64,000 bases of DNA, taken from contig JAJNNY010000034.1 of the NCBI GenBank assembly GCA_022453515.1, positions 310,001 to 374,000 of the forward strand. Direction: 5' to 3'. The stretch is from Astrocystis sublimbata. Lineage: Eukaryota; Ascomycota; Sordariomycetes; Xylariales; Xylariaceae. A model generated the notes under the pieces. The model did no database searches. It was not told where the DNA came from and saw nothing but the letters and a program-made list of their open reading frames with translations. The position numbers and the translations under genes were made by a program. Shown here in pieces: positions 12,871-23,343 of the stretch; the first letter of the stretch is position 1; each line of letters opens with the position of its first letter.

Positions 12871-13527
12871 AGCCTCTTAGTCTTTATTCAGGATGGCTAA
12901 TTGAACAGTATCGTCGGCTCTCTAGTCATTCAAGGCTGCATCAAGAGTAACGAGAACGTGGGCGCTGTTGTGAAGATATAGTCTTGTTTGACTGCTAAGA
13001 ATGTGGGCAAGTTATACAACTTGGACTCAACCGACGACGGTCAGAGAACTGGAAGATGAGATCCTCAAGTTGCTATCTCCTACTATGCAATCACCGCCTA
13101 GTAGCGCGATAGCACATGTAAATCCCAAGGCGATGATGCTAATCATGCTTAACTAGCATACTCTATTTCCCAAAATATTTCCTTGAAAATTAGCAACCAA
13201 CTATAGAGGAAACGAGCAATCGCGTGGGCAATCACTTACATTCTCCAGTTGAATCTGTTTTGCTTTATGACTCCTCTTGACAGACCCTTCTACTTTCAAG
13301 TAATAAGTCTTGTTCTCGATAATACTCAAGTGCTATAAGAAACCATGAGATTTCGTCACTTGGATTATTGGATAGGAACCGACAAATACTTAAGCAGAAA
13401 CATAGTCCACCTGTCCAGCACGACTTTGGTATTTGAATATATACTTCATAATTTCTCTTCACACTTGATTCCCATACCTTCATCTCGCTCGTTATTTCTC
13501 TGTGACTGCTCAATAGTCTGACCCAAC
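12871..13527. promoter_or_regulatory. Bidirectional promoter, PKS / SnoaL-like gene
   Basis: These 657 bp separate the start codons of two divergent cluster genes. A 22-bp sequence at 13182-13203, near the midpoint, recurs in the P450/P450 promoter. Confidence 0.75.
13182..13203. promoter_or_regulatory. Shared cluster promoter motif, copy 1
   Basis: The sequence is CTTGAAAATTA, then G, then CAACCAACTA. It matches 17301-17322 at 21 of 22 positions in the same orientation. It lies 312 bp from the PKS ATG and 325 bp from the SnoaL-like ATG. It is a candidate binding site for a cluster regulator. Confidence 0.6.
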
Positions 13528-14046
13528 ATGGGACTTCGCGACTTGTGCCTCTTCGGCACCTGTCTCCGAGCTCAGCTCCTGGCCACGGACACAATTCCCA
13601 TCACGTCTCCGCAGACAATCTGCACCGAGCCCTCTCTGTACTGTCCGCCGCGACCCGCCACGACTGACGAGCAGCGGGTTCTCATGGGCAAGTACATCGA
13701 TGCGGTGGTGACACGGAAAGACATAAAGGACGGCTTCTGCAACCACGTCACCGCAGACCCGCCCTACATCCAACACGACCCCGACATCCAGCCCTACGGG
13801 AAAGAGGCAACGATGGAGTTCCTCCTCGGAATCCCCGCGTACGCAGACATGAACCTCACGGTGCTGCGCAGCGGGTTCGATAACGGCCTCGGCTGGGCGC
13901 ACATTGTCGGCTGCGAGGGCCCGAAGCCTGGAGATTGCGTTCAGGCGGTGGATATCTATCGCTTCGACGGCACTTGCATCATGGAGCATTGGGCTGTCAT
14001 ACAGAGAGAGAAGACTGATCGGGTCAATGAGCTGTCGATGTGGTGA
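13528..14046 (+). CDS. SnoaL/NTF2-like protein
   Basis: This single-exon gene encodes 172 residues. The segment YIQHDPDIQPYGKEA and the C-terminal DIYRF...EHWAVIQ segment match the SnoaL-like (COG4922-type) branch of the NTF2 fold, a cone-shaped barrel used by polyketide cyclases, aldol-type enzymes and isomerases. The known branch is usually about 130-150 residues. The extra N-terminal 40 or so residues here are hydrophobic then Pro/Thr-rich, and could be a weak signal peptide or a wrong start; a later in-frame start near residue 53 would remove them. It is transcribed divergently from the PKS across a shared promoter, which argues strongly that it acts on the polyketide, for example in cyclisation, dehydration or isomerisation. 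The fold is well supported; the reaction is inference. Confidence 0.85.
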   Translation: MGLRDLCLFGTCLRAQLLATDTIPITSPQTICTEPSLYCPPRPATTDEQRVLMGKYIDAVVTRKDIKDGFCNHVTADPPYIQHDPDIQPYGKEATMEFLLGIPAYADMNLTVLRSGFDNGLGWAHIVGCEGPKPGDCVQAVDIYRFDGTCIMEHWAVIQREKTDRVNELSMW

Positions 14047-14846
14047 TGGTTAGACTCTGCCTGGGGGCGTGGATTTGATACGTTTGGCTTGAATTTGAAT
14101 ATGATTACGCTACGAGATTGTTGAGGATATGCAGCTATTCTTACATGACTAACAATACACTCCGGACGCTCAAAATGGTAACTGACGCCGACTACATACT
14201 ACTATCAGGAGACAAGGTAATCTGATACTGCATCTCATTTTGTGAATAACGCTGCCGTGGGTGATAATTATATGCTTATTAATCCCAAATGAACTGCCAT
14301 ACTTAAGAGGTCAAAACTCGAAAAAGAGTCACCACCAGCTCTAGACGCAGCTGGAGGCGATGGGAGGGGTTATATGGCCACGTGGTCAGGAGGCGGGAGG
14401 AGTTGGCGGCGAGAAGCCAAAAGATTGTGATACTGGACACGGTCCTTGCGGGCACGCTTCGCGGCGGAGGCGCTTCTAACTTTATGACATTGCTTCTCGA
14501 CATTCTTAAGGTAGAGGGCGATATCGAGGCCAAGCTCGGCGACCGCACGCCGAAAATCTACGGAGTAGACGTATTCGAGGGGGGGGGGAAGGTGGCCAGC
14601 CCGCTTCGCCGGCCTCTTGTTGTTCGGCCTCCCAGAAGGGACGGACCCAGGCCCGGATCGACATCAGATCGCTGGTGTTACTGTACCTATCGTTAGAAAC
14701 AGATAGGATTCTTATTTTAAGGTGCAATAAACTGTCACAGTTCATACTACTGGAAGTTCATTGAATGGCATGGAGGGATATCATTGATCACTACTACTAA
14801 TTTTTAAACAGATGATAATTCATTAACTAAACGCAACCCCGTCGTC
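14047..14846. other. Convergent intergenic region
   Basis: This lies between the 3' ends of the SnoaL-like gene and the first P450. A GC-rich patch at 14330-14690 is open in several frames but resembles no family I know. It includes a G10 run near 14579-14588. Confidence 0.5.
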
Positions 14847-16857
14847 TCAGCTACGCCTCTCCTGGGAACGCGGCTTTAGATATACGGGCAACTCCGGCTT
14901 CAGCCAAAGAAAATACGCCTTCTGCTGTTCCATCCACGACTCGCTGCCACTGGCGAGCTCCATGTCGAAATTCCACAGAATACGGGCAAGGATGAATTTC
15001 ATCTCACCAAACGCCAGACTGAATATCGTGTTAACCGTCATTACTCTGAGTTGAAAGGTGCATTGGGTCTGAGATCGCAGGAGTTTTTTCTTCTTCACTT
15101 CTAAGTCTTTGAGTACTTACTTGCGACCAATACAGTTTCGAGGCCCAATGGAGAACGGTTGGAGTGTCTCAATCTTGTCCTCGCTGTTGCTCTCCGCATT
15201 GCCTAGGAGACGATCCGGGTTAAACTTGAAGGGATTTTTGAAGTTTTGCGTTGAGTGATACATCGCCCACTGCCAAACGCTGACCGTCATCTAGGAAATA
15301 CTGTCAGTACGCTGAGTACGCGGGTAGAGGAGTGGAATGGTCTAATCACCCCTTCCGGAACGAACTGGTCGATGATGGTTGCTCCGCCCTGGGGGACGAC
15401 GCGGGGCATTCCGGTCGGTACTGGAGGGTAGCGGCGTAGTGACTCGTTCAGGCATGCGATCATGTACGTTAGCTTGCCCACGGAGGTCATGGTGATCTCC
15501 TCCTCGGAGTCGAAACTTGTTCGTACTTCCTCGGTCAACTTTTTAAAACATTCGGGCGAGTTCAGGAGCAGAAACGTCACTCCGCAAAGGGTGGTTGCGG
15601 TAGTCTCCGATCCGGCAATCGCTGTTTTGCCAAGAACGTTAATAAGCTTCACAATTGAGTTAAGAATAGTCGGGCTCCAAGAGTTTGGATGAACTGCGAG
15701 AGCAAAGCGTGCCCTCTGTGCTGTTGATGGCTTTACGACGAGGTCAAGAGGGGATCAGAAACTCTTTGAGAGGACTTACTGAGGACTGCCGCGTTTGACC
15801 TTATTGTTCCTCGATCCTGTGTAATGACGCCTCTCGTGAGTCGTAAGGAAGACTATGAGATCATCAAGCAGTGACATACCCAATCGTGTTTGTTCTCAAT
15901 CAATGGCGCCAAGAAGTCCTTGCGCTTAGTCCCCATGGCGATGCGCCGATTGAGCTTTTCCTGTACGCGCTTCTCATGCTCCGTGCGGGCCGAGAACAGC
16001 CACTGCCACCTGTACCCCAGCATAAGGAGATCTTCGAGGCCGAGCAGTTTGAAAGCCTGCATCTCGGGGCCGGACCGCACCGTCTCCGTGATATCGGCCA
16101 CCCAGGGGTCGTATGCGGCCTTTTCCAGACACCCGAAAGACTCGCCGTACGACATGTCGCCGATGATGTCGAACGTGGTCCAGTTGTACCACGCCCGGAG
16201 GTCGAGGCGGTTGGATACAGCCTCTGATTTCTCGTATGCATCATCCGAGCCCTTCGTCTGGCAATGCTCGTGCAGCCGCTTAATGAGCAACGTGACGTAC
16301 TTATCGATGATGACCTCCTGGTCCCGGATGGCGCGCTCGCTAAAGATAGGCGCAAGCTGTCTGCGCAGCTTGCGGTGCCTGTCCTTTGTGTCCCCGGCAA
16401 TCGAGACCTGGATTCCCTTGGTGCGGTAGGTGTGAGGCGATTTAGGAAACTCTTCGTGCCCTCCGACTTTGGCCCCCGTGTGATGGCCGTAGATATGTTG
16501 CCAGGCGTCGGGATGCGTGTAAGCAAGCTCGTCTGGCGCGAGCCTGATGACCGGACCATACTTGTCAGACCACTCAAGTACTTTGAAGGGCAGTTTGCCC
16601 TGCAATTGGGTGATGATGTAAGGTAGGCGAGATGCGCGATAAAGGAAAGGACCTGGGTAGTGCCGAAGTGGGTGGAAAAATAAATTGTACGTCAGGCGCC
16701 ATGCTATGAGAAGGAACACCTGCAGTGATGGGAGGTGTTAGATGTTTGACTTCGGTTCTGGCTGGGAAGCAGGACCAACATGCTAAGAACTGTATTTTCT
16801 TACAAGTATGGCCGCAGCGCCGAAGATATTGTCGGAGACGAGATATTTCAGCGCCAT
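14847..16857 (-). CDS. Cytochrome P450, isotrichodermin C-15 hydroxylase-like (CYP65-type)
   Basis: This is a microsomal P450, expected to hydroxylate or otherwise oxidise the polyketide. Six exons: 16857-16804, 16719-15880, 15816-15780, 15621-15350, 15290-15121, 15018-14847. They total 1,545 nt (514 aa). The N-terminus is a membrane anchor (about residues 5-30) followed by the hinge FFHPLRHYPGP. The I-helix oxygen-binding motif AGSETT, the K-helix ESLR and the heme-binding FSIGPRNCIGR, with the axial Cys, are all present. The third intron (15622-15779) is long, about 158 bp, and I chose its ends because they restore the usual VLTIAGSETTATT sequence. For the last intron I chose the downstream acceptor because it gives the usual CIGRNLAFGEM junction. 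An alternative start lies three codons upstream, at 16866. The gene is divergent from the second P450. Confidence 0.93.
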
Positions 16858-17560
16858 GTTGAACATCAGGTCTATCAAGTCGAAAGATTTGCGTAGAATT
16901 GATATTGTCGCGAAGTTGGGCACTTTATGATTAAAAGGAGAGTAGTTGCGGTTGTGTATAATTTCGCGTGATACTGCGCGCAACATCGCCATCTGACGCC
17001 TCAATGCAATTCACCGACGTACCGAGTATCGAGTGCACTGGCGACCGTCATATGTAACAAAAAACTTGTAATGGACGCGTGCATCAAGATGTGACCCATT
17101 CCCGACAGTTAGACGACTTTGCGGCCGGCATTGGGCGGGAGCGCTTCTAGCGGCTCACCCATCACATCAATTTAATCTCCGAAACTGTTGTGTTTGGCAC
17201 ATTTCCCCCCGCGATCGTGCGGTCGGGATGTTGCGGAGTCGTCGATCAATATGCCAGATTGCGCATCATGACCGGGATATTGGCAGAGACGCAAGGTTTG
17301 CTTGAAAATTATCAACCAACTACTCCAAACCTCAATCGGTAGTCCCCGCATCAACATAAACAGCTCAATTGGCACGTATTCAGTTGCACGTCCAAGAACA
17401 ATCTGTTGTCATATAACGTTGAGATGTCGCCGCCATTTTCCCATCTGAAAATCTGGCGGTTCACGGAGGAGCTGGTCGTTCACACTTTATCATCGACTCT
17501 GAATAATAGCAATTGCCGATTGAAAGAGTATCGAATATTGTTTTGGCTGCAATCATCACC
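16858..17560. promoter_or_regulatory. Bidirectional promoter between the two P450 genes
   Basis: These 703 bp separate the two divergent start codons. A near-identical copy of the 22-bp motif from the PKS promoter lies at 17301-17322. Confidence 0.75.
17301..17322. promoter_or_regulatory. Shared cluster promoter motif, copy 2
   Basis: The sequence is CTTGAAAATTA, then T, then CAACCAACTA. Only position 12 differs from copy 1 at 13182-13203. Both copies are followed within about 20 bp by an AAAC...CAATCG stretch. This copy is 239 bp from the second P450's ATG and 444 bp from the first P450's ATG. Confidence 0.6.
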
Positions 17561-19148
17561 ATGTTAGAACTGGAACATGTTCTCTTTTCAGTTGGCTTCT
17601 TGGCTCTGGCGTGGTTCATGTTTGCAATGCGTAATCATGCCAGCCCAAAGCTCAACTATCCTGTCGTGGGCGCTGCTACGGATCGAGATTTCTCCAAGGC
17701 GCTTGTCGAGGGCTACGCAAAGGTGCGTAATCTGGCTACGTCGCCTTCCCATTAAGCAAGGTTACTGACTTTTGAGGGATCGACAGTACCCTGATACGCC
17801 ATTTTACATCCCAACAAGTCCAGCTCGTCTGATACTGCCCATGTCTCTCTTCAACGAAGCGATGCACGCTCCGACCACCCAACTCTCCTTCCTACGAAAC
17901 GTCTACGACTTGTTTCTCGGTCTCTACACGCACATAGGAAGACAACATGAAGACCTTATTCTTACCATCCGCTCTGACCTGACCAAGAGCATCCCTGCTA
18001 TGCTGCCATTGTTGCAGGATGAGATTGACCATGGTCTCCCCGGGGAATTTGGCATGTCAGGTGACTGGACACCCATTCCGGCGTACCTCAAAATGCTGCG
18101 CATGATAGCACTCGTGAGCGGGCGCATCTTTGTTGGTCTGCCCCTCTGCCGCGAAGAGACATGGATCAATGCCTCGATTTCCTATACAACAGACGTCGCC
18201 GCGGTGATGCACGCGTCGCAGAAATGGAACTCGGTGTTGAGGCCCCTCGTCGCACCTTTTCTCCCCGAGGTCCGCAAAGCACAGGCCGACTTAAATCACG
18301 CACGTAAATGCGTCGCACCGTTGGTAGATGAGATTATGCAAAAATACTCGGAGAAGGAGGACAAAGTCAAGGCGGGCACCAGAGGCGCTTTCATCTCGTG
18401 GATGATGAAGTACCAGCCAGATGACCAAAAGACTGCCGAGCGCGTAGGCATTAACCAAATGGTCTTGTCTTTCGTATCGATCCACACTACCTCGATGACC
18501 ATTACCTTTGCCCTTCTGGATCTCGCGTCGCGCCCAGAGTATCTCGAGCCGCTGCGGGAAGAGATTGAGCAGGTCATCAAGGAGGACGGTATGCAGACTG
18601 ACGAGAAGGGAAATATGCACCTTTCCAAGGCATCCTTCCAGAAGCTTGTCAAACTCGATAGCTTCATGAAAGAGAGCCAGCGGTTCAACCCGCTCAATCT
18701 CATCGGTGGCTTCCGGACGGTCCTCCAGGATTTCAACTTCAACAACGGGCTGAAGCTGCCGAAAGACAGCGTGATTGCCTTTCCCATGTGGGCCATCTAC
18801 CAATCGACGTCGACCGAGACGTTCAGCCCGGCGGTGAATGCCAAGGCGGGCAACCCGGGACCGGAGACCTTCGACGGATTCCGCTTCGCCAAGTTACGGG
18901 CCGTGCCAGGTTTCGAGGCGAAGCACCAGATGGCGACTACCAGTGAGGATTCACTCAACTTCGGCCACGGTCCCCACGCGTGCCCGGGGCGGTTCTTTGC
19001 CGTCTATGAGATCAAGTCCCTCCTAGTGAACATCATCCGTCACTACGACATCCGTCTGAAGGATGGGAGGATGCCTGTTCACATGGTCAATCAGGTGGCC
19101 AATGTTCCGGACCCACGGGCGCTGATTGAAGTCAGGCGAAGAAAATAA
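17561..19148 (+). CDS. Cytochrome P450, CYP503/ent-kaurene oxidase-like
   Basis: This is a second P450, from a different family than its neighbour. Two exons, 17561-17722 and 17787-19148, are separated by a 64-bp intron (donor GTGCGT, acceptor CAG). Together they give 507 residues. The N-terminal anchor is about residues 5-24. The I-helix reads SIHTTS rather than the textbook AGxxT; this His-Thr-Thr form is what I recall for the gibberellin/diterpenoid-type fungal P450s. The K-helix segment is ESQR, and the heme loop is FGHGPHACPGRFFA. Members of this group often carry out repeated oxidations (alcohol to aldehyde to acid), which would suit late tailoring of a polyketide, but the substrate is unknown. 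It is divergent from the CYP65-type gene, and the shared promoter carries the 22-bp motif. Confidence 0.93.
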
Positions 19149-20049
19149 GTGTTGCGATGCTGATCGGGGACTTGTCTCGATTGTTGTGAGAACCTGAGCA
19201 ATGCAGCACCTTACAATAGGAGGACCCCTATAGCCTGGACTAGCATCAATAATAATCCATCGAATCATTCACTCCCTCTCTGCACGTGAGTGGGGGTTTC
19301 TGTAACCCGTTATAAATTTCCCGGTGTTACATCGTTCTGGATGCCTACCATGCAGGTGACTGCAGCGTGATATATATAGGGGCAAAAGATTGCTATTCGA
19401 AATGGAAAAAGGAGGCGGGGTAAGTGGACTTAGATCCCTATCTAGGCGCTGGCCTAAACCAGCCCCCCACAGTCGATTTATACTACTGGACCAGGTGGGC
19501 GTTATATAGGGATCTCCCCTATATCTGTTACCTGTCACACCCCTAATCATAGAATAACCATCATACTGGGTATAAATGGTATTTGAATAACTACTATGTA
19601 AGCAGGTAATAATCAAACAATTAAATATTAATGTCCGGCTGACAAGCCTACCTAGGTACCTTACCACTCACTTATAATACCGACTAGACAGTAATAGAAG
19701 TGTGGATAGAGTTTAAAACCTTCTCATGCTTTGGACTGGTAATGATTCTCATCATCGGACCCGACAAGATCTCAGAATCTCAATCAATACTACCTTTCTA
19801 GGCTTTCCAGATCCTGCGCATCGGCTGCTTTTTGATGCGATATCATTTACTGTTTACTTGCCAACCTCTTTAACCCAAAAGATGAACTTTCCGCGATCGT
19901 TATGGTTTCGTGGTGGCTATGACAAACCTGGAGTACATACTAATCTGCTCTTATACGACATCGCGATCATCTAGCGTATATAACAACCTGTTGTATTTGA
20001 CATCCCAGTTGCTATCTATGTTTCTAACTACCACTGACCCCGACGCATG
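19149..20049. other. Convergent intergenic region
   Basis: I see no gene between the second P450 and the sulfotransferase-like gene. It contains one CCTAGGTA palindrome, at about 19648-19660. Confidence 0.55.
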
Positions 20050-20996
20050 TTAAAATGTGAAATTGTCAAGACTGCTCCCCAATTCCACCGCCTTGATCGC
20101 GACAACAAATGCCACCGCTCCTGCTAACCCGATAGCAACCTTCTCTAACGCCCGCATCAGGAACAGAGAGCGATAGCTGGTGATCTTACCCTGGAACGCG
20201 GCGCTGTCGTTCTTGCGCGGAAACGGCACAGCCGGCACGGGCTTTCCCAGGAACTTGCACAGCGGCTCCCATCCCGAGCCGAGCTTGTACTCCAGCACCT
20301 GGCCCGGCCGCGCCGTCTTGCGGATCTCGAGGTAATGCTGGCGATAGATCTCGCGGCTGTGCGCAATCATCTCCTGCTGGGTCGAAGCGCCGAAGACGGC
20401 GCCGAACATGGCGTCCGACGCCCGCCGCTGCCGCCCGATGTCCGGGTTGAGAAAGTTGACCACGCGGTCCTGCACCCGTCGCCGGAAGGGGATGGTGCAC
20501 ACCGTGTTCCTGTAGCTCTCGAACCAGCTGTCCTCGTCCCGCTCGACCAGGATCACCTTGGCCTCCGGGTACGCCGCCATCAGCTCGGGCCCGAAGTGGC
20601 AGAATGGCCCGTCTGTGACGGCGCGATAGTCGCCGATCAGCTGGTCGAACTCCTCGCGGTCGAAAGACTTGCAGCGGGCTGTGTCGGGCGCGTATTTGGC
20701 CCTGAGCCCCTCGCCCACCATCTCTAATTCTAGTATGTTGAATATGATCTCGCGACCGTGGGTGACAGGACCGTAGCCGAGAATCTCGAGCGCCGCCTGC
20801 ATTGCTGAGAAGGTGATGCGCATGTCAGCCTAGATCGCTCTTCTTTGGCAAGAAACACTAGATACTCACATGATGTCCCTGTTCGCGAAAATCCTAGAGA
20901 CAGCACCTGCATGGGGACTGAGCGTGTCCGTGTGCGAGGATCAGGCCCCATTTGGACTCTTTGAAGACCGGAGCTTGCTTGCACGAGGGAAGGCAT
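20050..20996 (-). CDS. Sulfotransferase-family protein with C-terminal membrane segment
   Basis: This is a P-loop protein of the fungal sulfotransferase family (PF17784-like). Two exons, 20996-20870 and 20804-20050, with a 65-bp intron give 293 residues. The intron acceptor was chosen because it restores the conserved SRTGTSSMQAAL segment, the 5'-phosphosulfate-binding loop. A later LVERDEDSWFESY stretch matches the 3'-phosphate-binding region. About residues 265-285 form a hydrophobic helix, so the enzyme is probably anchored to a membrane. The start at 20996 includes a PSLVQ-type N-terminus seen in this family; a shorter start at 20912 is also in frame. In several fungal clusters members of this family are present without proven sulfation, so an activity on the polyketide is plausible but unproven. 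Confidence 0.85.
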
Positions 20997-21511
20997 GATC
21001 GTGACTGATGCGTAGATGCCGAGGCAACTTGTAGCTGGTAGACGAAAAACAAGATAGCTGATAGATCACTCATCGGGATAAAAGGGGGAGGATGAGTCTA
21101 TTGAGAGTCATGGTCCGAGAAGACGAATTGTTATACACATTTGTATTTATATTGATTTCTTGTGATCAATGGATCTTATATATCTACCCATCTTTACTTA
21201 GACCATGGATTCCTGCTTTTAAGTTATGGATATCCTCACTGCCATCGATTCTCACAAAGTTTGTCGGGATGAGTGAAATTCCAGCGCCCGTCAATTCCGT
21301 CTGCTACAGGCCTGTACTGCTACCTATTTCCGAGGCGCCTTCTTTCGGACCGTTGGAGGTAGTATGTGGTATATTGATGCATGAAAGACCAGATTGTGCA
21401 TGCTGACATATTGTGCATCTTGGCAGCGGTGCATCTTGAGCTATATTAAACATCACATGAACACGGTATAGTGCGGACATAGCATGGCAGGTGATGAAAT
21501 TAGGAAGGTGG
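20997..21511. other. Intergenic region
   Basis: I see no gene. It is AT-rich and contains the presumed promoter of the sulfotransferase-like gene and the 3' end of the dehydrogenase gene. Confidence 0.55.
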
Positions 21512-22655
21512 CTACAAGATCGCCTCAAGCGACTCAATAAGATCAGGCACATCTGCGGCCAACGCGTCTATTACCTCGGACCACGCCCTCTGCCTCAACT
21601 CCTCTCCCCGAGGACCAGACGCAAGTGGGGCCGGTCTGAGGCCCGGTGTGCGTTAGACTCAAATCCATAAAATAACGGTCGGGAGGTAGTGTAACATACT
21701 GCTGAATCTGGTCATGCTGCCAAAATTGTCCATGGGCCTCGGCATGTAGGGTCGATCCGCTGAGCAAGGTTCGTGCTCCTTGTTCAGCGGTCCTCATGAA
21801 GACCAGGTCAGAAATCCTCTTAATGATGGTGACCCCCAACCCGGTGAAATGTCTCATAAGGCCTGACCTGCATGCTCCAGGGCAGACGGCTAGGATTTGC
21901 ACCAACGGGCCACCCCCTCGGTCTGCAGATCTTGCGGCAGCAGATGCCAGGGTCTGCATCACATAGACGACGAAAAGCTTTGATAATGCGTATTGTTCAT
22001 GCCCTTTGAAGTCCCGGATGTTTTCGGAGGAAGCCTTGAGTAGGTTGTGCGCTTCCTCATGTCTTTTGGGAATAACAACGTGCCTATGGGCTCCAGATGT
22101 GACGAACTCAAGCACCGGGGGTCGACTGTCCTCCAGACCTGCTAGATTCGCAGACGGCGTCTTCTGCAGCGATGGAAGTAGTAGCAGGGCCAATAGCGTA
22201 GTAGAGAGAACGTTGATCTGCAGCGTCTCTTCCCACCCATACGAAGATTCGTAATGCGTAGCCATGGACACCCCCGCGTTCAGCACAGCGACATCGACTC
22301 GGTTTAGCTCAGCCGCCGCTCTTTGCGAAAACTTCCGAATGCTAGCGTATGAAATCACGTCCAGGTGCCACACTTCCACAACACCGGTGCGTCCTGTTCG
22401 TTGCTCGATCTTGTGTTGGGCCTCCTTGCCCTTTGCCATCGTGCGCACGCCAAGGATGACTCGCGATGCACCCAGGGACACGAATTTGAGAGCGGTTTCG
22501 TAACCGAGTCCCGCGTTCGCCCCCGTGACGATGATGGTCCGTCCCGCAAAGGACGTCTTGACGTCCGCGAGAGGGAGGTATTGCTGGCGGATGAAGCGGA
22601 GAATCGAGAGTGCCATGTTCGTGTAGCTTGTCGAGCCTGATTGAGTATAACTCAT
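21512..22655 (-). CDS. Short-chain dehydrogenase/reductase (retinol dehydrogenase-like)
   Basis: This NAD(P)-dependent oxidoreductase is expected to interconvert a ketone and an alcohol on the cluster product. Exons 22655-21700 and 21635-21512 give 359 residues. The 64-bp intron has a GTATGT donor, a CTAAC branch site and a CAG acceptor. Splicing replaces an out-of-family tail with the usual ending GPRGEELRQRAW followed by about 25 residues. The cofactor-binding TGANAGLG is near residue 45, NAG appears in the middle, and the catalytic YALSK (Tyr and Lys four apart) is near residue 240. A second in-frame Met at 22616 would give a more typical N-terminus. It is divergent from the hydrolase gene. 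Confidence 0.92.
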
Positions 22656-23343
22656 CTATGTATAATAAAACGAAAAGTCGAGTTTCAATAAGTCCAGCTT
22701 GAGAACTAGGAAACAGAGCTACTATATACTTATATTGCATAGCAAATTTAGGCATAGCATAGAATAGATAGGGTGCGGAAGTAGAAACTCACCTACGTCC
22801 TTTTACATGCGCTCACTTTATTCCCTCATCCTCGGGCCTCACCGACTACCTATTTGTCGATGAGGGGTAGTGTCGTGGTTAAACGTGGCTGTTGGATACC
22901 AATCAACTCCCTGCAACCACAAGATCTAGAGGTTCGTTTCGGGCCTTCTCTAGCCGGATTTGAAGTTATGGTGTGGCTTGAATGTTGAAATTGTGTGAAA
23001 TTTAAAGTAATGAGAAGGTTTATCTTTCCCTGCCATGATATGAAATACTGTAACGACGTGGTTTCTAGAGTACGTAATTACTGTGATTCGTTCAATTGGA
23101 ATCCCAACCGCGACTGCATCTTGCAGGTCATTCGTACACTTTCCCAATATCTATCTCAAATCTGTATATAAAACTCCCATATCACATCTTTACGGCAGTC
23201 TTATCACAGACATCAGTAACCAGTTGCTTCATTCTCTTTGTCCTCGACCGACTGTCTTGTTTAACCTGCTGTCATCTTCAGTACAGATCTGTCTGGCTAC
23301 TTCAACAATCTGATATCTACCTTCACTATTTTTACCTCACATC
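22656..23343. promoter_or_regulatory. Divergent promoter region, SDR / hydrolase
   Basis: These 688 bp lie between divergent start codons. I found no full copy of the 22-bp cluster motif here. No gene is seen. Confidence 0.5.

Noticed and set aside
14303..14745. Frame of about 100 codons between the SnoaL-like gene and the first P450
   Set aside because: It has no recognisable family, contains a G10 run, and is open in several frames because of GC richness. I briefly considered a patatin-like remnant, but the glycine motif does not fit.
15622..15779. An extra small exon inside the long third intron of the first P450
   Set aside because: The direct splice already restores the conserved I-helix, and no extra residues are expected there in this family.
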